Positions 1 to 5,370 of a stretch of 5,370 bases of DNA are shown piece by piece. The stretch is from Anaerolineae bacterium (GTDB lineage: Bacteria > Chloroflexota > Anaerolineae > Aggregatilineales > UBA3940), in contig JADZAD010000172.1 in NCBI GenBank assembly GCA_020852775.1, positions 1 to 5,370 of the forward strand, given 5' to 3'. The notes below the pieces were generated by a model that saw only the letters and a list, made by a program, of their open reading frames with translations, did no database searches and was not told where the DNA came from. Position numbers and translations under genes: made by a program. Within the stretch, counting starts at the first letter, position 1; every line of letters begins with the position of its first letter.

Positions 1-553
1 ACTTCTCCACGACGCCGCGCGGGCGGCGCTTGACTTCGCTGTTCCCCCACTCGGTCGCCACCGGGGTCGGCCCACTCGGCGCATCCCAGTTGAAGTAGCG
101 CGCACCGTAGGGGCAGGCGGCCTGGCAGTAGCGGCAGCCGATACACTTGTCGTAGTCCATCGCCACCAGCCCATCCGGGCGGTGGTAAGTCGCCCCGACG
201 AGGCACACCTCGACGCACGGGGCGTGTTCGCAGTGCATACACGGACGCGGGATGAACACTTCCTTCGAGAAGTTCTCCTTGTCCGAGAAGACCGCATTCC
301 AGTACACGCCGTCGGCGGTGTCGTTCGTCGCCTTGCAGGCGTAGCTGCAGAAGTTGCAGCCCACACAGGTTTCGAGGTCGATGACCATGGCCCAGTAGGG
401 GCCGCTCTGTTCGTGTTCCGCGCTGCCGCTGGCCGCTGCCTGGGCGATGCGGTTGCCCGCGATAATCAGGCCTTCAAGCGCGACCGCTGAGATACCGACC
501 TGTGCCGCGTAGCGGACGAAATCACGCCGGGAGACTTCCTTAATGGGTTTCAT
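1..553 (-). CDS. Tat-exported 4Fe-4S ferredoxin-like subunit (NrfC/PsrB type), 3' end outside window
   Basis: Electron-transfer subunit carrying several [4Fe-4S] clusters. The window holds the first 184 residues. A twin-arginine signal starts the protein (SRRDFVR, residues 8-14, then a hydrophobic stretch and an Ala-rich cleavage region near 38-44), so the folded protein is probably exported by Tat. Cysteine groups follow at C63-C66-C69-C73, C105-C108-C113-C117 and C137-C140-C143-C147, ending in CPYGARYFNW, which is typical of the iron-sulfur subunits of NrfC, PsrB and DMSO-reductase-like complexes. The RRPRGVVEK at the window edge normally precedes a further cysteine group. C117 is followed by Leu where Pro is usual. 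The ATG at 553 lies inside the end of the cytochrome gene (14-nt overlap) with GGAGGT 7 nt upstream, suggesting coupled translation. The family assignment is strong; the exact complex (Nrf-like, Qrc-like, polysulfide or other) cannot be decided here. Confidence 0.93.
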   Translation of the reverse strand, partial: MKPIKEVSRRDFVRYAAQVGISAVALEGLIIAGNRIAQAAASGSAEHEQSGPYWAMVIDLETCVGCNFCSYACKATNDTADGVYWNAVFSDKENFSKEVFIPRPCMHCEHAPCVEVCLVGATYHRPDGLVAMDYDKCIGCRYCQAACPYGARYFNWDAPSGPTPVATEWGNSEVKRRPRGVVEK

Positions 554-1478
554 CGTTCTTACCTCCGGAGCGGAGTGAGAACAGCCAGGGGATGGTCAGG
601 CCGAGGATCAGGCCACCGATGCCGCCGCCCGTCAGGCCCAGGTTGAGCTGGGTGTTCGCCGCGATTTCCGCCGTCTGCGCGGGCAGCGAGCCTTCCGCCG
701 GGGTCACCGATGCGGCTTCTGCGCCCTCGTCAGCAGAGGCAACTGTCAGGTGATGGGAGTCGCCATGGCATTCCGCGCAGGTCTCCGGCTTGATGGCGAA
801 GGTGTGGCCGGCGCCGTCCGTCTGGCCGCTCAGAACGTCGATGATCTCAGTGCCGGGGGCCATGTGGCAGTCCGTGCAGCTCGTGCCGCCATCGGTGTGC
901 AGGTTGGTGTCCATGCCCTTGTGGCAGGAGAGGCACATCTGGTCAGTGTCTTCCATGCGCAGGGTGGTGTTGTGTGACTGGTGGCAGTCCGCGCAGGTGA
1001 TGTCTGCGGCGGCGTGGCCGGACTCGAACCACTGCTCGTAGGAGGGAGCATGCGGGCCGGTGTGGCAGGTGCCGCACAGTTCAGCCGACTTGTCCACCGT
1101 GATGGCGGGGTTCATCGGGTGCTCACCGTTCGGATCGGGGTGGCAGGCCTGGCAGCTCACGCCCTCATACTGCACCGTGCCGTTGACCGGGCGATAGCCC
1201 GTGGCGTGGCACGAGCGGCAGTAGGTGGGGTTGCCCGCCCGGATTGACGCCTCGATGAAAATCGGGTCGGTGAGGGCGTCGAAGTGCTCACTCATGGCCC
1301 ACTCGTTGTATTCCGCTTCGTGGCAGGTCGCGCATTCATCCGGCGACGTCAGGCCCTCATCCTCATCCTGTGCCCGGGCCTCCGCCGGGATCAGCACCAA
1401 CACCAGCGCCAGAAGGCTGCCGGCAATCACTACAGCACATCTACGGATGGCTACGGACGTGGGCGTAAAGCGTGTCAT
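540..1478 (-). CDS. Octaheme c-type cytochrome with C-terminal membrane anchor
   Basis: Exported multiheme electron carrier of 312 residues. Residues 1-36 form a Sec signal peptide (basic start, long hydrophobic core, AEARA before Q37). Eight CXXCH heme-binding motifs start at C49, C87, C109, C135, C162, C182, C201 and C234, so eight covalent hemes are predicted. Many other His residues could be distal ligands. A low-complexity Ala/Glu/Ser linker (about 247-275) leads to a hydrophobic helix (about 280-302) followed by R and K, so the heme domain should face outside with its tail anchored in the membrane. The layout resembles cytochrome c554/NrfB/Qrc-type multiheme proteins that accept or deliver electrons to NrfC/NrfD-like partners; the next gene encodes such a ferredoxin. 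The start at 1478 is chosen for GGAGGA 7 nt upstream. An in-frame ATG at 1511, overlapping the stop of the preceding gene, would add 11 residues. No catalytic assignment can be made. Confidence 0.93.
   Translation of the reverse strand: MTRFTPTSVAIRRCAVVIAGSLLALVLVLIPAEARAQDEDEGLTSPDECATCHEAEYNEWAMSEHFDALTDPIFIEASIRAGNPTYCRSCHATGYRPVNGTVQYEGVSCQACHPDPNGEHPMNPAITVDKSAELCGTCHTGPHAPSYEQWFESGHAAADITCADCHQSHNTTLRMEDTDQMCLSCHKGMDTNLHTDGGTSCTDCHMAPGTEIIDVLSGQTDGAGHTFAIKPETCAECHGDSHHLTVASADEGAEAASVTPAEGSLPAQTAEIAANTQLNLGLTGGGIGGLILGLTIPWLFSLRSGGKNDETH
561..566 (-). promoter_or_regulatory. Shine-Dalgarno of the ferredoxin-like gene, inside the cytochrome coding region
   Basis: GGAGGT on the minus strand, 7 nt before the ATG at 553. 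It lies within the last codons of the octaheme cytochrome gene, so ribosomes can re-initiate here while finishing the upstream gene. It fixes the start of the overlapping ferredoxin-like gene. Confidence 0.8.
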
Positions 1479-1485
1479 GGTTGGT

Positions 1486-1491
1486 TCCTCC
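1486..1491 (-). promoter_or_regulatory. Shine-Dalgarno deciding the cytochrome start
   Basis: GGAGGA on the minus strand, 7 nt before the ATG at 1478. It favours this start over the in-frame ATGs at 1511 and 1508, which precede it and have no comparable ribosome-binding site. Confidence 0.75.
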
Positions 1492-1507
1492 ATCCTGAAG
1501 CGCGTCA

Positions 1508-1837
1508 TCATGCCCCGGTGGCCTGGCGCCGGTGCGATTCCGCATTCTTAAACGTGGCACAGAGCAGACACTCCTGCGGCACATGCCCTTCCTGCAGTTC
1601 GAGGGCCAGCCAGCAGGGGACGTTCGGACGAGCAGCACACGCGGTAACCACGCGCTCCTTGACCGGGCAGCTCGCCGGGATCATCCAGCCCGGGCCGCTC
1701 AACGAGCGGTGGCTGCGCCAGTCGTGGTTCGCCGACAGATGGTCGTACAGGTATGCAACAGCCAGCATCATCGCCAGCGGGATCGCCAGCCGGAGGACAA
1801 ACATCAGGAGCACAGTGATTGAGCCTGGTTCATTCAT
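1508..1837 (-). CDS. Small single-TM protein with five-cysteine C-terminal domain, function unknown
   Basis: A 109-residue protein that I do not recognise. One hydrophobic segment (about 7-31) carries a central Arg (R16) and Pro (P20). The rest is hydrophilic with C57, C67, C75, C90 and C93; the last part reads PCW (74-76) and CLLC (90-93), suggesting a metal or Fe-S site or disulfides. The short acidic N-terminus and basic residues after the TM segment favour N-out, C-in topology, placing the Cys domain in the cytoplasm (inference). AAGGAG lies 7 nt before the ATG at 1837. The TM segment is homologous to the upstream 40-residue protein (16 of 32 aligned residues identical). The gene ends 29 nt before the cytochrome start, with tandem TGA stops, and is probably co-transcribed with it. 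It could be an accessory subunit or assembly factor of the cytochrome-ferredoxin complex. Confidence 0.8.
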   Translation of the reverse strand: MNEPGSITVLLMFVLRLAIPLAMMLAVAYLYDHLSANHDWRSHRSLSGPGWMIPASCPVKERVVTACAARPNVPCWLALELQEGHVPQECLLCATFKNAESHRRQATGA

Positions 1838-1844
1838 GGTTCTG

Positions 1845-1850
1845 CTCCTT
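1845..1850 (-). promoter_or_regulatory. Shine-Dalgarno of the 109-residue membrane protein
   Basis: AAGGAG on the minus strand, 7 nt before the ATG at 1837. It supports both the reality of the gene and its start. Confidence 0.7.
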
Positions 1851-1930
1851 CGTGCTATTCATCACAAACACTACTCTTAGCTTACGGCATCACGCCGGCT
1901 GGAACATCGGGGGGGCACCCCAAACCCAGC

Positions 1931-1948
1931 ATGGGGCGATCGCCCCAT
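1931..1948. repeat. 18-bp perfect palindrome with GCGATCGC core
   Basis: ATGGGGCGATCGCCCCAT equals its own reverse complement with no spacer. The core GCGATCGC is the octamer known as HIP1 in cyanobacteria, but one copy says nothing about taxonomy. It could be a binding site for a dimeric regulator. With no loop it is less attractive as an RNA hairpin, though a shorter stem could form with GATC as the loop. It lies about 95 nt upstream of the gene starting at 1837. Confidence 0.7.
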
Positions 1949-1954
1949 CACGCA

Positions 1955-1978
1955 AACAGCCAGCGGGCGCTGGCTGTT
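1955..1978 (-). terminator. Perfect inverted repeat, possible terminator or processing hairpin
   Basis: AACAGCCAGC (1955-1964) and GCTGGCTGTT (1969-1978) are exact reverse complements around GGGC, giving a stable 10-bp stem with a 4-nt loop. The hairpin lies about 50 nt beyond the stop of the 40-residue gene. No T-run follows on the minus strand, so it is not a classic intrinsic terminator. It may partly terminate, protect an RNA end, or bind protein. Confidence 0.45.
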
Positions 1979-2029
1979 CAATCACGGTATGGTGCGGATC
2001 GTCGCCCTTGCAGGCGGCATCGGCGTTGA

Positions 2030-2152
2030 TCAATGATGGCGGTGTGAGAACCGGTCATTCAGGGCGGCTATGGCCAGCAGGATGAGTGCCGGTACAGCCA
2101 GCCGGGCTACGGTCATCACCAGGACGGTCAGAGGGCTGTGCAGGGCTTCCAT
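2030..2152 (-). CDS. 40-residue single-TM membrane protein, function unknown
   Basis: A very small open frame ending in TGA at 2032-2030. It starts at ATG 2152, with GAGGAGA 6 nt upstream. The protein is one hydrophobic helix (about 7-31) with an acidic start (ME) and a basic end (DRFSHRHH), predicting N-out, C-in topology. Its residues 9-40 align without gaps to residues 8-39 of the 109-residue protein encoded downstream, with 16 identities including T-V-L, M, V, R-L-A, P, L-A, A, L, D and S. That shared pattern and the good ribosome-binding site are the main evidence for a gene. The Arg inside the helix (R17) and Pro (P21) are conserved between the two. It follows a 159-nt region with inverted repeats and may be the first gene of the redox operon. 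It could be complete, or a truncated, frameshifted version of a longer paralogue. Confidence 0.65.
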   Translation of the reverse strand: MEALHSPLTVLVMTVARLAVPALILLAIAALNDRFSHRHH

Positions 2153-2158
2153 CGTTCA

Positions 2159-2165
2159 TCTCCTC
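2159..2165 (-). promoter_or_regulatory. Shine-Dalgarno of the 40-residue gene
   Basis: GAGGAGA on the minus strand, 6 nt before the ATG at 2152. It is the key support for translation of this short gene. Another ATG at 2159 overlaps it in a different frame and has no such site. Confidence 0.65.
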
Positions 2166-2171
2166 GGGCGT

Positions 2172-2184
2172 TAGGTCATACCTA
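2172..2184. promoter_or_regulatory. Inverted repeat upstream of the 40-residue gene, candidate operator
   Basis: TAGGTCATACCTA is a perfect 5-bp inverted repeat (TAGGT/ACCTA) around a 3-nt centre, in the AT-richer stretch just upstream of the ribosome-binding site. TACCTAT (2179-2185) fits the E. coli NarL heptamer TACYYMT, and the neighbouring response regulator is of the NarL family. The half-site arrangement is not the classic NarL 7-2-7, and binding specificity cannot be assumed across phyla. Confidence 0.35.
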
Positions 2185-2228
2185 TACTGTGATCTTAAAG
2201 CCTTTGGAGATACACATCATCAGGATTT

Positions 2229-2251
2229 CACCCCAATTTCACGGTGGGGTG
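2229..2251. repeat. Inverted repeat downstream of the response regulator gene
   Basis: CACCCCA (2229-2235) and TGGGGTG (2245-2251) form a 7-bp stem around 9 nt, 61 nt beyond the regulator stop codon. No T-run follows on the minus strand, so it is at best a weak terminator for the two-component operon. It could instead be an operator for the downstream redox genes. Confidence 0.4.
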
Positions 2252-2311
2252 GTATAGAGCGATTGGCGGTGTAGCCGACAGGAGAAGGCACTGGTGTCTG
2301 GAGGCTGGCCG

Positions 2312-2960
<649 letters not shown>

Positions 2961-2974
<14 letters not shown>

Positions 2975-5027
2975 GGTCTGGCTGCCTTTCTGGTTGGTCT
3001 TCCTGGCGCTCCACCGGCACCCGTACTTCAAGGCGCGTTCCCTGCCCCGGTGTTGAATGAATCTCGAACTCGCCTGCTGCCAGTGACAGCCGCTCCTGAA
3101 TACCGAGCAGCCCCCAGGCACGCCGCGAATCCGGCTTGAGGACGGCAGCCGTATCAAAGCCGTGGCCGTCGTCTTCAATCGACAGGCGGATCACGTCCCT
3201 TTCATACGTAAGGCTGATCGTCACCCGTTCAGCCCCGGCGTGCTTGATCACGTTACCGACGGCCTCCTGCGCGATGCGGAACAGCGTGGTCTCCAGTTCC
3301 GGCGACAGGCGCGCGATCTCTCCATGCGCCTGTACCTTCACCTTCAGCGCCGAGCGCCGCCCGGCTTCTTCCGCGTACCAGCGCAGCGCCGAGACCAGCC
3401 CGAGGTCATCCAGATGTGACGGGCGCAGGTCACTGATCAGGTGGCGCAGTTCTTCGAGCGCGTGCGTCGTGATCGCCTCCAACTGGGCGACCTGCTGCTC
3501 GGCTACCGCCGGGTTCTTCAGTACCATCTTCTTCATCCCGCGCAGGCCAAGCCCGATCGCCGTCAGCGCCTGCCCGGTGTCGTCATGCAGTTCCCGCGCA
3601 ATCCGCTTGCGTTCGGCCTCCTGCGCGTTGGTCGCACGCTGGAGCAGCTCCGTCCGGCGGGCCTCGCGCTGGCGCAACCGCAGCACGAGATCTGCGTTAT
3701 CGATGGCGACCGCAAGTTGGCGGGCCAGCGCCGTGATCGTTGGGGCCTCCCCCGTTGACAGGTACGGCCCGGCAGCATGGGTCTCGATCAGCAGGGTACC
3801 GAGCACACGCTGGCGCGTCTCCAGCGGGAGCACAATCCGGTGGATGAGGGCCTCGCCACGCAGCACACCATCCGGTGTCAGCCCTCCCGCCTCTCCGCTC
3901 AGGTTCTCTCCATCCGGACCAATCCAATAGGCTCGGCGGCTGTCGGTCATCTCGGTGAGCAGCCGGGCAAGTGCCCGGCGTGCCGCATCCTCGTTCGCAT
4001 AGCCGGAATGGGCGAAATGATACGTCAGGCCTGTGTCCCTCCCCGGCACATAGATCAGGCCGCGCTGGACCAGGTCGATCACCCGCACGACCTGGTCCAG
4101 TGCATCACGCATCAGCGCATCGAGGTCGTCCGTTCCGCCGAGCAGGTGTGATGCTTCGACCATCAACGTCAGTTCCCGTGCCGCGATACGCAGTTCGCGC
4201 TCGGTCGCCTGGGCCTGCAGCAACCGCCGGTTGTTCTCCTCCACAAACAGGCGCAGAGTGCGAATCATGGTCACCGCAATCACCAGTGCCATCGTACCCC
4301 GGAAGACCTGTACCGGGACCCCGAACCACGCATGGAAGGTCTCGCTGTTGAGGAACATCGAGGGGAAGATGATGCTCTTCACGGGGAACAGGTGGCCGAT
4401 GATACCGTATCCGAAGAATGCGACCGCCGCCAGCGCCAGTGGGCGGCCCAGCCGCGGCATCTCCTCGATCAGCAGCCGCCGCTGGCGCAGCAGCCCGACC
4501 GTGGCCAGCGCCGAACCGGGGATCGCCAGCGAGTAACGGGCCAGGGCGCTGGCCGCAGCTTCCCATGTGGAGAAATCCGGGCGATCAATCAGTATGATAG
4601 TCAGGTTCAGCATCGTGAAAGCCACAAGGCTGAATACCATCACTCGCGCCGTGAAGCCAGATTCCCGCTCAGTATATGGCAGGAGCTCAACCCCGAACGC
4701 AACCAGTGGCAGATACGATGCAGCCAGCAGCACCACCGCCAGCACATCATATGTCGGGGAGATGAGCGACGGGATGAAAAAGACGAACATCTCCTGGAAC
4801 TCATGGATGCTGTGCATCAGGCCGAAGGCGGCCAGATAGTTGGAGGCACGGGCAAACTGCCGGTGCGATTCCGGCCTGACTTCAAGCCACAGCGCCAGCC
4901 CCAGCGCAAAGAAGGCCAGTCCGTAGAAGAAGCAGACCTGGCCGTAATGCGAATCGAAGAAAGCGGAGATCGCGTTTTCCACGCTGAAAGCTCTGTCCCT
5001 GGGTTGTCCCGGGCGATGCTGATACAC
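2961..5027 (-). CDS. Membrane sensor histidine kinase (7TM-like sensor, GAF-like region, HisKA_3/HATPase_c)
   Basis: Sensor kinase of 688 residues if started at GTG 5027. The N-terminal region has about seven hydrophobic helices (roughly 29-49, 64-84, 91-115, 127-148, 160-180, 196-214, 235-258), with H72 and H75 in HSIHEF of the second. A coiled coil (about 258-290), a GAF-like region (about 288-445) and another coiled coil lead to a HisKA_3 dimerisation domain with phosphoacceptor H481 in ERKRIARELHDDTGQ. The HATPase domain shows the N box (E588, N592), DDGHGFD (619-625), GLLGIQERL (639-647) and GQGT (661-664). This is the NarX/LiaS/DegS class, which pairs with NarL-type regulators such as the next gene. 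The start is uncertain: neither GTG 5027 nor GTG 4979 (V17) has a good ribosome-binding site; both keep all membrane segments. The signal is unknown; redox, quinone or respiratory state is inferred from context. Confidence 0.93.
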
Positions 5028-5193
5028 CGATCTGTGCGCTCAGTGTACTGATGCATCCTGTCTGGCGCACGTCACGAATGTCTTTTTTCATGCACCGATT
5101 GTCACCAGTTTGCAGAAACGGGCCTTCAACAGAACAGGGGCGGCGCCTGTCAGCGCCACCCCTGTTGCTATGTGTTGCAGGTTGATCTGTACG
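5028..5193. other. 166-nt intergenic region upstream of the kinase
   Basis: Contains the terminator hairpin of the preceding gene (5133-5166) and presumably the promoter of the two-component operon. The best -35-like hexamer on the minus strand is GTGACA (5098-5103), but no good -10 hexamer follows at 17 nt (GACATT only), so no promoter is called with confidence. Confidence 0.4.
5133..5166 (-). terminator. Long hairpin after the upstream partial gene, probable terminator
   Basis: AACAGGGG (5133-5140) pairs with CCCCTGTT (5159-5166). After a single mismatch, GGCGC (5142-5146) pairs with GCGCC (5153-5157) around a 6-nt loop. This gives a 14-step, very GC-rich stem starting 27 nt past the stop codon of the gene ending at 5194. 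The flanking sequence gives only a poor T-tract on the minus strand. It separates that gene from the kinase operon. Confidence 0.6.
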
Positions 5194-5370
5194 TCAGGCG
5201 TTCAACAGGTCGTTCAGGGATGCCACCAGCGCGGCACGCCGTTCTTCATAGGCTACCCGAGCGATCTGTCCGGCCTCATAAGCCTCGTCCAGCACCGCGA
5301 TCTGGCGGATCAGGTCTTCGCGGGCATCCATGCGCCCTGCCAAAGCTGGCGTCAGAACACCGCGGCGCTC
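5194..5370 (-). CDS. C-terminal end of an unidentified protein (5' part outside window)
   Basis: The last 58 codons of a gene entering from the right edge, ending with TGA at 5196-5194. The visible part is strongly helical and charged: DLIRQIAVLDEAYEAGQIAR followed by a second helix ending in LLNA. This helix-turn-helix pattern with AYEAGQI between the helices resembles SHOCT-like tails or short coiled coils found at the ends of various membrane and regulatory proteins. Codon use is GC-rich at third positions, like the neighbours. An internal ATG at 5331 could in principle start a 45-residue protein, but the frame stays open to the edge and no ribosome-binding site stands out. The protein's role cannot be told from this fragment. 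A hairpin terminator follows, so it probably belongs to a separate transcript. Confidence 0.7.
   Translation of the reverse strand, partial: ERRGVLTPALAGRMDAREDLIRQIAVLDEAYEAGQIARVAYEERRAALVASLNDLLNA

Larger units (their letters stand above)
1838..2029. other. 192-nt gap between the two small membrane-protein genes
   Basis: Holds the palindrome at 1931-1948 and the hairpin at 1955-1978. No convincing sigma-70 promoter was seen ahead of the gene at 1837, although the AT-richer stretch near 1850-1885 would be the likeliest place. A minus-strand frame open from about 2033 to a TGA at 1892-1890 contains a PCW triplet like that of the 109-residue protein and may be a remnant of coding sequence (see findings). 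Confidence 0.5.

Noticed and set aside
1931..1948. GCGATCGC octamer as a sign of cyanobacterial origin (HIP1)
   Set aside because: Only one copy was noticed, it is embedded in a longer palindrome, and the gene content is not cyanobacterial in character.
2975..3178. In-frame extension of the response regulator to an ATG at 3178
   Set aside because: The extra 68 residues are an out-of-frame reading of the kinase HATPase domain; the receiver domain begins normally at 2974.
3136..3930. Plus-strand open frame of 264 codons opposite the kinase
   Set aside because: Ser/Arg/Ala-rich antisense shadow of the kinase catalytic region, with no recognisable motif.
4332..5051. Plus-strand open frame of 239 codons opposite the kinase N-terminus
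   Set aside because: Very Gln/Arg-rich and lacking domain signals; it is the antisense of the transmembrane region, whose hydrophobic codons read as polar residues on the other strand.
4882..5091. Minus-strand frame starting MKKDIRDVRQ just upstream of and overlapping the kinase start
   Set aside because: The start looks gene-like (ATGAAAAAAGAC) but has no ribosome-binding site and soon becomes the out-of-frame reading of the kinase. A short leader peptide cannot be excluded, but nothing supports it.

Overview
All genes read on the minus strand, so functional order runs from high to low coordinates. The DNA is GC-rich and bacterial, with good Shine-Dalgarno sequences in front of most genes. 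The gene content (membrane-anchored multiheme cytochrome c, Tat-exported ferredoxin-like subunit, two-component system) suggests a bacterium with anaerobic or versatile respiration. A Chloroflexota origin is possible but is only an impression; no phylogenetic marker is present.

Layout from 5370 down to 1. (1) 5370-5194: last 58 codons of an unidentified gene with a helical, SHOCT-like tail, followed by a strong hairpin terminator (5166-5133). (2) 5027-2312: a two-component system. The membrane histidine kinase (about 7 TM segments, GAF-like region, HisKA_3/HATPase) overlaps its NarL/LuxR-type response regulator by 14 nt. (3) 2311-2153: a 159-nt control region with two inverted repeats, one just upstream of the next ribosome-binding site. 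(4) 2152-2030: a 40-residue single-TM protein, then a 192-nt gap holding an 18-bp perfect palindrome and a perfect hairpin. (5) 1837-1508: a 109-residue protein that starts with a homologous TM segment and adds a five-cysteine domain. (6) 1478-540: an exported octaheme cytochrome c with a C-terminal membrane anchor. (7) 553 to beyond position 1: a Tat-exported 4Fe-4S subunit of the NrfC/PsrB type, overlapping the cytochrome gene by 14 nt.

The likely theme is a regulated membrane redox module. The multiheme cytochrome followed by an NrfC-like ferredoxin resembles the NrfB-NrfC-NrfD arrangement (also Qrc-like complexes), so an NrfD-type quinone-interacting membrane protein is expected just past position 1. 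The upstream two-component system is a plausible regulator of the module. The small TM proteins between the two parts are the least understood piece: they share half their residues over 32 positions, and the shorter one may be a frameshifted copy of the longer.
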